Part shown: positions 1-6,346 of the stretch, piece after piece
Numbering within the stretch: position 1 is the first letter of the stretch
Layout of the letters: each line of letters opens with the position of its first letter
Notes under the pieces: model-generated
Told to the model about the DNA's origin: nothing
Seen by the model: only the letters and a program-made list of their open reading frames with translations
Databases searched by the model: none
Translations under genes and position numbers: made by a program
Origin: Verrucomicrobiota bacterium
GTDB taxonomy: Bacteria > Verrucomicrobiota > Verrucomicrobiia > Limisphaerales > UBA9464
Length of the DNA: 7,136 bases
Direction of reading: 5' to 3'
Assembly (NCBI GenBank): GCA_017302195.1
Contig: JAFLEG010000222.1
Coordinates: 1 to 7,136, forward strand

Positions 1-528
1 TCCCGGTTGCGCGACCGGGCCCGGGCGGAGGATTTTGTCCAGGAGGCGCTTCTCGCCGCGCTCCGCAGCAGCGACCGTTACCTTGGGCGCTCCTGCGAAC
101 GTTCGTGGCTGACCGGCATCCTCAAGCACAAGCTGCTGGACCACTTCCGCAAGGCGGGAAGGGAGACCAATTTCTCCGACCTGGAGTTCTATGGCGAGGA
201 GGAGGGCAAGACCTTCGAGAACCTGGCGTTTCCGGATCATTGGAACGCGGCGCGTGCGCCCGCGGAATGGGAGGAGGCGGGGGCGGCACTCGACCGTGAG
301 GAATTCTGGCGGGTCTTCCACCGCTGCTCGGGCAAGCTGCCGGACCGGGTGGCCCGGGTGTTCCTGCTGCGGGAGGTGGACGACCTCTCCAGCGAGGAAA
401 TTTGCAGGACACTGAACATCTCCCCCAACAATCTCTGGGTGATGCTTCACCGTGCACGACTGGCGTTGCGACGATGCCTGGAGACGAACTGGTTCGGCGT
501 TCGTGGTGAAGGGGAGGGGGACGCATGA
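1..528 (+). CDS. ECF-like sigma-70 family RNA polymerase sigma factor, 5' end missing
   Basis: This is the C-terminal 175 residues of a sigma factor that directs RNA polymerase to a dedicated set of promoters. The reading frame is open from the first base, so the true start lies upstream; the TTG at position 7 is only an internal codon. Region 2 is visible at codons 7-54: an EDFVQEALLAAL helix (region 2.2), then the RSWLTGILKHKLLDHFRK promoter-melting segment. A variable acidic linker follows (about 56-108). Region 4 spans about 112-162, with KLPDRVARVFLLRE, then the helix-turn-helix EEICRTLNISPNNLWVMLHRAR, then RRCLETNWF. The C-terminal signature (NLWVMLHRAR, CLE.NWF) matches what I recall of the TIGR02943 sigma family, which is usually paired with a zinc-finger protein. 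The next gene is such a protein and overlaps the stop codon by ATGA. The assignment to the sigma-70 family is firm; the subfamily is from memory. Confidence 0.93.
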   Translation, partial: SRLRDRARAEDFVQEALLAALRSSDRYLGRSCERSWLTGILKHKLLDHFRKAGRETNFSDLEFYGEEEGKTFENLAFPDHWNAARAPAEWEEAGAALDREEFWRVFHRCSGKLPDRVARVFLLREVDDLSSEEICRTLNISPNNLWVMLHRARLALRRCLETNWFGVRGEGEGDA

Positions 529-839
529 AGTCCGTCCTGCGCTGGCTGAAGTGGCGTTCGGTCGTGGTGCTTGCCGCATTGACGCCGTCCTGTCGGCAGG
601 TGGCGCGGCTCGCCTCCCGCCGTTTCGAAAAGAACCTGAGCCCCTGGGTTCGCCTGCGAGTCCGGGTGCATTTGTCCATCTGCGATGCCTGTGAACGCTA
701 CCTTCGCCAGCTCGACGTCCTGCACGAGGCGGCCGGTCAGCTCGGGGAGAAAATCCCGAACCTCGGCACGGAGGTCCGTCTCGCCGCCGAAGCCAGGGAA
801 CGGCTCAAGGCCCGATTGCGGTGCGAAAAGGTCGGGTGA
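525..839 (+). CDS. Zinc-finger (ZAS/zf-HC2-like) anti-sigma factor
   Basis: This 104-residue protein probably binds and restrains the sigma factor encoded just upstream. The diagnostic part is C23 (SCRQVARLASRRFEKNLS), then HLSICDAC with H49, C53 and C56. This is the Cys...His-x3-Cys-x2-Cys metal site of zinc-binding anti-sigma domains. Residues 57-69 (ERYLRQLDVLHEA) continue the usual helix. The rest is a short charged helical tail ending CEKVG. There is no convincing transmembrane segment; VVVLAAL at 13-19 is hydrophobic but too short, so a cytoplasmic protein is likely. The ATG at 525 overlaps the sigma stop (ATGA), and GGAGG at 513-517 sits 7 bases upstream, which suggests translational coupling. 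The stimulus that releases the sigma factor is unknown, but a Cys/His zinc site allows for redox sensing. Confidence 0.85.
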   Translation: MKSVLRWLKWRSVVVLAALTPSCRQVARLASRRFEKNLSPWVRLRVRVHLSICDACERYLRQLDVLHEAAGQLGEKIPNLGTEVRLAAEARERLKARLRCEKVG

Positions 840-992
840 GGAGCCCGCGTGGGTCGCCGCCGCGATCCTGGAGCAGACGCTGTTCTTGAAGTTCTCGGGT
901 GCCGAGGAGTCCAGGTGCATCGGCAATCCTGTAAGGAGTCCGCGGGCCAAACGACGCAACCGGGTGCCGATCGCACCACGCCGTTCCACACC

Positions 993-1634
993 ATGACCAC
1001 GACCCTCGCCCCCGAGTTATCCAGAGTGCACTCTTCGGCCCCCTTGACGGCCGGCAGCGAGGAACCGGTCCGGACCTCCGGTTCCCTCGGGAACCCCGAG
1101 GCTCTCCGGATCCTTGCCGCCGCGGGCGATATCCTCCGCCAGGGAGAGGCGTTGCTGGGGGTTCTGTCCGCCGAGCACTACGTCCGGAGGCTGCCCGCTG
1201 CGTTCCATGGCACCATTGGAGGGCACGTTCGACACTGCCTGGATCACTTTACGAGCCTGTTGCGCGGCCTCGATTCCGACCTGGTGGACTATGATCACCG
1301 GGACCGGGATCCCCGGATCGAAGGTGATCCGGAATATGCCCTCGGCGTCCTGCGGCGCGTGCGAATGGAACTGGAGCAGGTGGATCCCGGGGTGCTGACC
1401 ACGCCCGTGTCCGCCCGCTGCGAAGTCAGCTATGACCACGGCGATTCACCCGTGACACGGTCCAGCCTGGGACGCGAACTCGTCTATGCCGTCGCCCACG
1501 GGATCCACCACTATGCCATCATCTCGGTCATGGCCCGTTTGATGGGCGCGGCGTTGCCGCCCCACTTCGGCGTCGCGCCGTCCACGGTGGCTCACCGCAG
1601 GAGCCTCGCGGCAGCCGAGCGCCCCCACACATGA
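993..1634 (+). CDS. DinB-family (four-helix bundle metalloprotein) protein
   Basis: This 213-residue protein has the DinB/YfiT fold, a four-helix bundle that usually binds a divalent metal with three histidines. Some members transfer low-molecular-weight thiols (bacillithiol, mycothiol); others have no known reaction. Helix two carries GGHVRHCLDHF with H78, H81 and H85. The last helix carries AHGIHHYAIISVMARLMG with H169, H172 and H173. Between them is VDYDHRDRDPRIEGDPEYAL, typical of a DinB subgroup common in Bacteroidota and Verrucomicrobiota. The start is uncertain. ATG 993 lacks a clear ribosome site, and residues 1-35 look disordered. An in-frame GTG at 849 would add 48 residues without recognisable similarity. 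Bases 840-992 show no convincing promoter. The gene ends in an ATGA overlap with the membrane/ATP-grasp gene, so the two are probably co-translated. The substrate is unknown. Confidence 0.83.
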   Translation: MTTTLAPELSRVHSSAPLTAGSEEPVRTSGSLGNPEALRILAAAGDILRQGEALLGVLSAEHYVRRLPAAFHGTIGGHVRHCLDHFTSLLRGLDSDLVDYDHRDRDPRIEGDPEYALGVLRRVRMELEQVDPGVLTTPVSARCEVSYDHGDSPVTRSSLGRELVYAVAHGIHHYAIISVMARLMGAALPPHFGVAPSTVAHRRSLAAAERPHT

Positions 1635-3289
1635 TTCCGGACAGCTTCCCAGGGTTGCCGCTGGACTTCGCCCGGTGGGCGCCGGTGACGCAGGCCATGA
1701 CGCTCGGACTGGCGACCTTTCTCCAGGAGGACGTTCCCACGGTCACCGCCGCCGTGCTGGCCAGCACGGGTGCGCTGGGCGGGTGGGTCGGATTTTTGGG
1801 CTGCTTCCTCGGCATCTGGTTCGGGGACGCCCTGTTGTACCTGGGGGCACGCACCTTCGGACGGTCACTGCTCAGGCGTTCCTGGGCGTCGCGGTTTGCA
1901 TCCCCCGGGTCCATTGCGCGCAGTGAACGGTGGTTTTCGGAGAAGGGGACCTGGTTGCTGGTCAGCAGCCGTTTCGTGCCGGGCACGAGGCTTCCGACCT
2001 ATCTCGCCGCCGGCTTCCTTCGCGTTCCATTTCATCGCTTCCTCCTGGTGACCGGCGCCGTCGTTGCGGTCTGGACCGCGGGCATCTTCACCCTGGCACA
2101 CGTCGTGGGGCCGCAACTGGGTGAGTGGCTGCGGCGCTGGAACGGCGGGGCGTGGGTGCTGATGGGCGTGATCCTGGGCAGCCTGGCCCTTCGGTGGATT
2201 CCCCGGATGTTCCAGGGCACCGCCTTCCGGAGGATGCGTGCGATGGCGGGACGGTGGTTGCGTTGGGAATTCTGGCCGGCATGGCTCTTCTATCTGCCCG
2301 TGGGCCTATGTTACGTCCGGCTGGCCCTGAAGTATCGCAGCCTGACGCTGCCGAGCGCGGCGAATCCCGGCATCCTGACCGGCGGTCTTGTGGGGGAATC
2401 GAAGTTCCACACCCTGGAGCAGCTTCATTCTGGCAGTCCTGTCTTTACCGCCGAGGCCTGGCTGTTGCCCCCGGGCGATGCCAGGCAACGGCGCACCGCG
2501 TTGGAACGGCTTCGGGAGACGAACCGGCTGTCGTATCCCTACATCCTGAAACCCGACGTCGGCCAGCGGGGCGTTGGGGTCAAGTTGATCCGCAACGCAG
2601 CCGAAGCCGCGCGATGCCTGGAGCAGAATTGCGCCGCGTTGGTGGTGCAGCGCCATGTCCCCGGTCCGTTCGAGGCCGGGTTGTTCTACTACCGCTTTCC
2701 ACACGAGGCCCGCGGCCGTCTGTTTGCCATCACCGAGAAGGTATTCCCGGCCATCACCGGTGATGGCGTGCACACCCTGGAGGAGCTCATTTGGGAGGAT
2801 CCGAGGGCACGCTATCTGGCCGATCGTTACCTGGCGCGCTTTGCCGACCGCCGCGGCGACGTGCTGCCCCAGGGCCAGTCGCTTCGATTGGTCGAGGCCG
2901 GGAATCATGCGCAGGGTTGCATCTTCCGCGATGGGGCGCGCTGGTGGACTCCGGAGTTGGAGGCCCGGATCCACGAGATCTCCCAGCGGGTTCCAGGCTT
3001 TTTCATTGGCCGCTACGATGTGCGCTTTGAGTCGGAGTCGGAGCTTCGGGCGGGCCGGGGATTCCAGATCCTTGAACTGAATGGCGCCGCCGCCGAGGCC
3101 ACGAGCATTTACGACGAGCGCTGCCCGCTGCGCACGGCCTACGCGACCCTGTTCCGGCAATGGGAGCTGGTGTTTGCCATCGGTGCCGCCAATCGGGAAC
3201 AGGGAGCGACGCCCACGCCGCCCCGCCAGCTTTGGCATCTCTGGCGTGAGACCCGGCGGCGTCTCGCCACATGTCCGCTCGCGGACTGA
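1631..3289 (+). CDS. DedA/VTT membrane domain fused to ATP-grasp ligase domain
   Basis: This 552-residue protein has two parts. Residues 20-195 form a DedA/VTT (SNARE-associated) membrane domain. It has FLQEDVPTVTAAVLAS with an early acidic residue near a re-entrant segment, then GDALLYLGARTFGRS, then the family motif RFVPGTR (114-120) with AAGF and further membrane helices to about 190. DedA proteins include undecaprenyl-phosphate and phospholipid translocases. Residues 212-236 (starting WEFWPAWLFYLPVG) form a membrane-facing amphipathic or transmembrane segment. Residues 240-525 form an ATP-grasp ligase: GGLVGESK, KPDVGQRGVGV (307-317, nucleotide loop and Lys), FYYRFP, ITEKVFP, GDGVHTLEELI, GNHAQGC, GRYDVR (460-465) and ELNG (482-485, metal ligands E482 and N484). 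ATP-grasp enzymes make carboxylate-amine or -thiol bonds through an acyl phosphate. All catalytic elements look intact. The start is set by the ATGA overlap with the DinB gene. The substrate cannot be inferred. Confidence 0.88.
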   Translation: MIPDSFPGLPLDFARWAPVTQAMTLGLATFLQEDVPTVTAAVLASTGALGGWVGFLGCFLGIWFGDALLYLGARTFGRSLLRRSWASRFASPGSIARSERWFSEKGTWLLVSSRFVPGTRLPTYLAAGFLRVPFHRFLLVTGAVVAVWTAGIFTLAHVVGPQLGEWLRRWNGGAWVLMGVILGSLALRWIPRMFQGTAFRRMRAMAGRWLRWEFWPAWLFYLPVGLCYVRLALKYRSLTLPSAANPGILTGGLVGESKFHTLEQLHSGSPVFTAEAWLLPPGDARQRRTALERLRETNRLSYPYILKPDVGQRGVGVKLIRNAAEAARCLEQNCAALVVQRHVPGPFEAGLFYYRFPHEARGRLFAITEKVFPAITGDGVHTLEELIWEDPRARYLADRYLARFADRRGDVLPQGQSLRLVEAGNHAQGCIFRDGARWWTPELEARIHEISQRVPGFFIGRYDVRFESESELRAGRGFQILELNGAAAEATSIYDERCPLRTAYATLFRQWELVFAIGAANREQGATPTPPRQLWHLWRETRRRLATCPLAD

Positions 3290-3314
3290 TCCGGTGCCGC
3301 CCGAGGTTGAACCC

Positions 3315-4151
3315 ATGTGTTCCGTCACCTTTTGGCCGCGCCGTGGCGGTTACCGCCTGGCGATGAATCGCGACGAACTTCTGACCCGGGCCACCGGTAT
3401 CCCGTCCGCACGGTTCGTTGTGGGGGGCCGCGCCGTGTTGCATCCCGGGGAACCCGGGGGCGGGACCTGGGTTTCGGTCAACGATGCCGGAGTGGCCTTT
3501 GCCCTGATCAACTGGTACGCGGTTCCACTAAAGGCGAGTCCGCCCACCGTTTCCCGGGGGGGGGTGGTCGCGTCACTGAGTGGCTGCTCCCAGCCCGGAG
3601 AGATGGAGGCGCGGCTGACAGGACTGGAGCTCGCCCGGATGAATCCCTTTCGCGTGATGGGTTTCTTTCCCGGCCGGAAGCAGATCTTCCAGTGGCGATG
3701 GGATTGCCGGGTCCTGTCCGGAGAAGTGCACTCATGGAAACCCGGGCAATGGCTCTCCTCAGGCCATGATGAACCAGGCGTTCAACGAACGCGGGGCGCG
3801 GATTTTGATCGCCGGCGGAGGGATTCCGATGCCGGTTCCATCCCGTGGATCCGGCGGTTGCATGCCTCCCACGATCCCGGGCAGGGGCCGTACTCCATGT
3901 GCATGCACCGGAGCGATGCGGAAACCGTCAGCTACACGGAGATCGAGGTGGACGCCTCCACGGCCGTGATGCGTTACCACGCCGGGCCGCCCTGTCAGGG
4001 CCTGTGGGTGTCCGAGGAGGGGATTCCTCGGACGCGGGTGACGAGGACCGACCAGGGTCCCAGCCGTGGTCCGTTGACGGTTACCGCGTCGCCGCCTGGG
4101 TATGGAGGGGTGAAATCTCCTACCGATCGGGGAAATTACCGCACCGAGTAA
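3315..4151 (+). CDS. NRDE family (TANGO2-like) protein
   Basis: This 278-residue protein belongs to the NRDE/TANGO2 family. Eukaryotic members are implicated in heme or lipid/acyl-CoA handling; bacterial roles are largely unknown. The family starts Met-Cys, consistent with an Ntn-hydrolase-like fold in which Cys2 could be the nucleophile. Seen here: MCSVTFWP (start), the name-giving NRDE at 18-21, GGGTWVSVNDAGVAFALINW (48-67), SRG at 80-82, WLSSGHDEP (146-154), and PYSMCMHRSDAETVSYT (192-208) with YHAGPPC (221-227). The start is chosen because the family begins MC; GAGG at 3303-3306 lies 8 bases upstream. It follows the ATP-grasp gene after 25 bp, so a shared transcript is likely. Two oddities: a run of nine G at 3556-3564 inside the gene, and a tail of about 50 non-conserved residues after the domain, beginning over a strong hairpin. 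The family assignment is firm; the function is not. Confidence 0.9.
   Translation: MCSVTFWPRRGGYRLAMNRDELLTRATGIPSARFVVGGRAVLHPGEPGGGTWVSVNDAGVAFALINWYAVPLKASPPTVSRGGVVASLSGCSQPGEMEARLTGLELARMNPFRVMGFFPGRKQIFQWRWDCRVLSGEVHSWKPGQWLSSGHDEPGVQRTRGADFDRRRRDSDAGSIPWIRRLHASHDPGQGPYSMCMHRSDAETVSYTEIEVDASTAVMRYHAGPPCQGLWVSEEGIPRTRVTRTDQGPSRGPLTVTASPPGYGGVKSPTDRGNYRTE
3556..3564 (+). repeat. Homopolymer of nine G inside the NRDE gene
   Basis: Nine consecutive G residues encode part of SRGGVV (residues 80-85). The conserved frame runs correctly on both sides, so the assembled length is the functional one. Tracts of this length can slip during replication and are also a common sequencing-error site. 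Confidence 0.9.
4008..4035 (+). repeat. Strong inverted repeat (hairpin) in the 3' part of the NRDE gene
   Basis: TCCGAGGA (4011-4018) and TCCTCGGA (4025-4032) are perfect reverse complements around a six-base GGGGAT loop. The stem extends by G4010-C4033, a T4009-G4034 wobble and G4008-C4035. It lies exactly where the conserved NRDE domain ends (residues about 231-240). No T-rich run follows, so it is not a canonical intrinsic terminator. It may be chance, an mRNA 3'-structure, or a former terminator now inside a read-through tail. Confidence 0.6.
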
Positions 4152-4188
4152 GGGTTCGACGTGATCTGCGACCCAGTGGGACGAACGA

Positions 4189-4743
4189 ATGCTCCCCCCT
4201 TTAACGCAGTCGCGCCTCACCGAAGGATTCGGGCAGGGATGCCCGCTCCGAAGTCAGTCCCGTGGGTCGCTGCTCGCCATGGCCCTGGCGTCAGGTGCCC
4301 TCCACGCGGCGAGCGGCGCCGAACCGGTGGAAGGCTTTGCATCGAACGTCGAGAACCCATGGTTTCGAGCCTGGCCCTCGGCGAGTGTGAGCTACTCGTT
4401 TCCAACGGAGGTGCGTCAGGATGGGGTCGGACTCGGTGAGCTGGACACGACCCTTTATCATGCGACCTACATCCAATCCGTGACGCAGTCCGAACGCTTC
4501 CACTGGCTGCTGGGCGGCCAGTGGCAGCGCGTCCAGGCGGGCGTGCCTTCCGGCGTCCCAATCCCGGAGACGCTGCAATCGGCCGCAGCGGTGATCGGCT
4601 TCGACTGGTTCTTCCATGAAGGGTGGCGGGCGCGGCTCGAAGTGTTTCCGGGCGTTTACAGCGACTTCGAGGACTTCAGCGGGGCGGACCACAACGCGCT
4701 GAATGCAGTGGGACACCCTATGTCCAGATCGGCTTTGGATTGA
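4189..4743 (+). CDS. Truncated outer-membrane beta-barrel protein (DUF6268-like), frameshifted at the 3' end
   Basis: This 184-residue product starts with a plausible signal peptide. A basic stretch (RSQSR, 21-25) is followed by a hydrophobic Ala/Leu core, SLLAMALASGALHAASGA, with likely cleavage near residue 44. The mature part alternates like barrel strands: WPSASVSYSFP (62-72), LYHATYIQSV (89-98), FHWLLGGQWQRV (104-115), PIPETLQSAAAVIGFDWFF (124-142) and RLEVFPGVYSDFEDF (149-163). This pattern resembles the N-terminal half of DUF6268-type barrels, which are usually nearer 280-330 residues. The annotated frame ends in HPMSRSALD, which is not strand-like. One base over, the same DNA reads TPYVQIGFGLTF and then a stop, a typical last barrel strand. 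I infer an internal deletion plus a one-base frameshift near 4711-4713. No clear ribosome site precedes the ATG; an in-frame ATG at 4279 would remove most of the signal peptide. Probably non-functional. Confidence 0.6.
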   Translation: MLPPLTQSRLTEGFGQGCPLRSQSRGSLLAMALASGALHAASGAEPVEGFASNVENPWFRAWPSASVSYSFPTEVRQDGVGLGELDTTLYHATYIQSVTQSERFHWLLGGQWQRVQAGVPSGVPIPETLQSAAAVIGFDWFFHEGWRARLEVFPGVYSDFEDFSGADHNALNAVGHPMSRSALD

Positions 4744-4751
4744 CGTTCTGA
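4713..4751 (+). pseudogene. Out-of-frame C-terminal barrel strand of the broken outer-membrane gene
   Basis: Read in the frame starting at 4713, this segment encodes TPYVQIGFGLTF followed by TGA. It alternates polar and non-polar residues and ends in Phe, the usual C-terminal signature for outer-membrane barrel insertion. Adding one base after G4711-G4712 would join it to the upstream frame (NALNAVG). It is therefore best read as the original 3' end of the gene. Confidence 0.6.
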
Positions 4752-5025
4752 GGACCGGCGGGACCGCCGCAGGAGGGATTTGCCTCTGGAATCCTGCCGG
4801 GGCGTGAGCGGTGCGGACACCATGGAGGGGCGGGAGCCAACTCGCCGAACGGCAGGACGACACCCGGGGTTTCGGGGTGACTCCGGTGTGGCCACCTCTG
4901 CCGGGGGATTTTCTCGTGCCGGTGCGTGTCCCCCGCCACACTGCAGGCGGAACCACGAACCGGGACCAGGGTACGGGGACCGCGGCCCTGTCGCGACATC
5001 CCCTCCTGCCGCAACATTATCCACC
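4752..5025. other. Intergenic region before the oxidoreductase gene
   Basis: These 274 bases carry no convincing gene. A small hairpin (CGGCG 4756-4760, GGAC loop, CGCCG 4765-4769) lies directly after the frameshifted stop at 4749-4751. It has no T-tract, so terminator function is doubtful. The stretch is open in the frame of the downstream oxidoreductase, but the translation is low in complexity and unlike that family. I see no strong -35/-10 pair and no ribosome site before ATG 5026. Confidence 0.5.
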
Positions 5026-6183
5026 ATGCCGCTGCGACTCGGATTGATCGGACTCGGCAACATCGGGCGCCACCACGCCACGTACCTGCTGGAAGGCCGA
5101 GTGCCTCGTTGTGAACTCACGGCCGTCTGCGCGACCACGGAGTCCAAATTGGTCCCGTACCGGGAGCAGGGCCTGGCGGGCTATACCGATGCGGAAGCCT
5201 TGATCCGGTCCGGCACCGTGAACGCCGTGCTGATCGCCACGCCGCATTACCAGCACACCGCGCTGGGCATCGCCGCGCTGGAGGCCGGCCTGCACGTCAT
5301 GGTCGAGAAGCCGATCTCCGCGCACAAGGCGGACGCCGAACGGCTGCTGGCGTGCGCCGCGCGCCACCCCAAGCAGATCCTGGCGGGGATGTTCCAGCAG
5401 CGCGTGGAGCCCCGGTACGCGAAGATCCGCGACCTGCTGGAGCGCGGCGAACTGGGCCGTCTGCAGCGCGTGACCTGGATCAACACCGACTGGTTTCGCA
5501 CCGAGACCTACTACGCCAGCGGTGGCTGGCGGGCCACCTGGAAGGGGGAGGGCGGCGGGGTGCTGCTCAACCAGTGCCTGCACAACCTCGACGTGCTCAC
5601 CTGGCTGCTGGGCATGCCGGCCCGGGTCCGCGGATTCTGCCGCATGGGGCAATGGCACGCCATCGAGGTGGAGGACCAGGTGACGGCCTATCTGGAGTAC
5701 GCCGACGGCGCGAGCGGCGTTTTCCTAAGCAGCACCGGCGAGGCCCCGGGCACCAACCGCCTGGAGATCGCCGGATCGCGCGGCCGACTCGTGCTGGAGA
5801 ACCAGAGACTGGTGCTGACCCGCAATGCGACCGACGCGCTGGAATGGAGCCGGACGGCCACCGTGGGGTTCAGCAAGCCCGAGACCACCGACGAACAGAT
5901 CCCCTTCGACAACGCCGCGGCACCGCACGCCGCCCTGATGGAGAACTTCACCGCGGCGGTGCTCGATGGCGCGCCGCTGATCGCCCCGGGGTCCGACGGC
6001 CTGCGTTCCGTCGAACTGGCCAACGCCATCGTCCACTCCTCGCTGCTCGAGGCCACGGTGGACCTCCCGCTGGACGGCGCCGCCTGGGAGCGCCAGTTGG
6101 GCGACCTCATCGCGGCATCCCGACATCGAAAGGAGGTCCGCGCCGTGACCCCGGACGACTTCGCCGCCTCCTTCCGGCGATAG
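5026..6183 (+). CDS. Gfo/Idh/MocA family NAD(P)-dependent oxidoreductase
   Basis: This 385-residue sugar-type dehydrogenase has the standard two-domain build. The N-terminal Rossmann fold carries GLGNIG (9-14) for NAD(P), VLIATPHYQH (68-77) and the catalytic-lysine motif EKPIS (94-98). The C-terminal alpha/beta domain has TWKGEGGGVLLNQCLHNLDV (171-190). There N182 takes the place of the frequent Asp, while H186 and D189 match the usual catalytic positions. Residues 210-245 (WHAIEVEDQVTAYLEY..., STGEAPGTNR) match a subgroup often called simply Gfo/Idh/MocA oxidoreductase. Such enzymes oxidise or epimerise cyclic polyols or hexose derivatives in the cytoplasm; the substrate cannot be told. The start at 5026 gives MPLRLGLIGLG, the normal family N-terminus; an upstream in-frame ATG at 4780 would add 82 unrelated residues. 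No neighbour indicates a pathway. Complete, and full length for the family. Confidence 0.94.
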   Translation: MPLRLGLIGLGNIGRHHATYLLEGRVPRCELTAVCATTESKLVPYREQGLAGYTDAEALIRSGTVNAVLIATPHYQHTALGIAALEAGLHVMVEKPISAHKADAERLLACAARHPKQILAGMFQQRVEPRYAKIRDLLERGELGRLQRVTWINTDWFRTETYYASGGWRATWKGEGGGVLLNQCLHNLDVLTWLLGMPARVRGFCRMGQWHAIEVEDQVTAYLEYADGASGVFLSSTGEAPGTNRLEIAGSRGRLVLENQRLVLTRNATDALEWSRTATVGFSKPETTDEQIPFDNAAAPHAALMENFTAAVLDGAPLIAPGSDGLRSVELANAIVHSSLLEATVDLPLDGAAWERQLGDLIAASRHRKEVRAVTPDDFAASFRR

Positions 6184-6196
6184 TCCCGGACGGATA

Positions 6197-6224
6197 AGGA
6201 TGAACGATGAGGGATGAAGGATGA
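6197..6224 (+). repeat. Four tandem degenerate heptamers (NNGATGA)
   Basis: Four head-to-tail units are visible: AGGATGA, ACGATGA, GGGATGA and AGGATGA. They begin 13 bases after the oxidoreductase stop. On the other strand they read TCATCCT/TCATCCC, a motif I recall recurring between genes in large Verrucomicrobiota and Planctomycetota genomes, where it yields spurious HPSSLI-like translations. Confidence 0.8.
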
Positions 6225-6267
6225 GGTTCAGTCGGTCGTGGTAGGGCAGGGCGGGGCCTGCTGCCGA

Positions 6268-6297
6268 GCCGTGCGCGGGTGGAATCGCCACCACGGC
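6268..6297 (+). repeat. Imperfect inverted repeat in the intergenic mosaic
   Basis: Outer arms GCCGTG (6268-6273) and CACGGC (6292-6297) pair perfectly. An inner GTGG/CCAC stem (6279-6282, 6288-6291) closes an AATCG loop, with a five-base bulge on the left. It lies between the two short tandem repeats and is probably part of the same dispersed element. It has no T-tract, so it is a weak terminator candidate at best. Confidence 0.45.
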
Positions 6298-6322
6298 AAT
6301 TCGACACGGCGGCACCGTCGTT

Positions 6323-6346
6323 CTCTGCGTCTCGGTGCCTCTGCGG
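6323..6346 (+). repeat. Three tandem degenerate octamers (CTCTGCGT type)
   Basis: Three consecutive units are visible: CTCTGCGT, CTCGGTGC and CTCTGCGG. The complementary strand reads CCGCAGAG/GCACCGAG/ACGCAGAG. This resembles a dispersed intergenic element known to me from its spurious QRHRDAE-like translations in several large bacterial genomes. There is no sign of coding use here. Confidence 0.7.

Noticed and set aside
849..992. N-terminal extension of the DinB gene from GTG 849
   Set aside because: The added 48 residues show no family similarity and no good ribosome site. ATG 993 already leaves an ample variable N-terminus.
2306..3328. 340-codon open frame on the minus strand
   Set aside because: It is antisense to the DedA/ATP-grasp gene, whose conserved motifs are unambiguous. 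Long antisense frames are expected in GC-rich coding DNA.
4756..4769. Intrinsic terminator after the barrel gene
   Set aside because: The stem has only 5 bp with a four-base loop and no T-run. It is noted only as a small hairpin.
4780..5025. N-terminal extension of the oxidoreductase from ATG 4780
   Set aside because: The 82 extra residues are low-complexity and Gly/Pro/Arg-rich. The family begins with the Rossmann strand, which starts right after ATG 5026.
4811..5047. Small 78-codon + frame in the intergenic region
   Set aside because: It has no ribosome site and no protein-like pattern, and it runs into the oxidoreductase in a different frame.
5352..6197. 281-codon + frame inside the oxidoreductase
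   Set aside because: It is an Arg/Gly/Pro-rich shadow frame of a clearly conserved gene.
6197..6346. CRISPR-like array from the short tandem repeats
   Set aside because: Units are 7-8 bases, directly abutting, with no spacers and no cas genes nearby.
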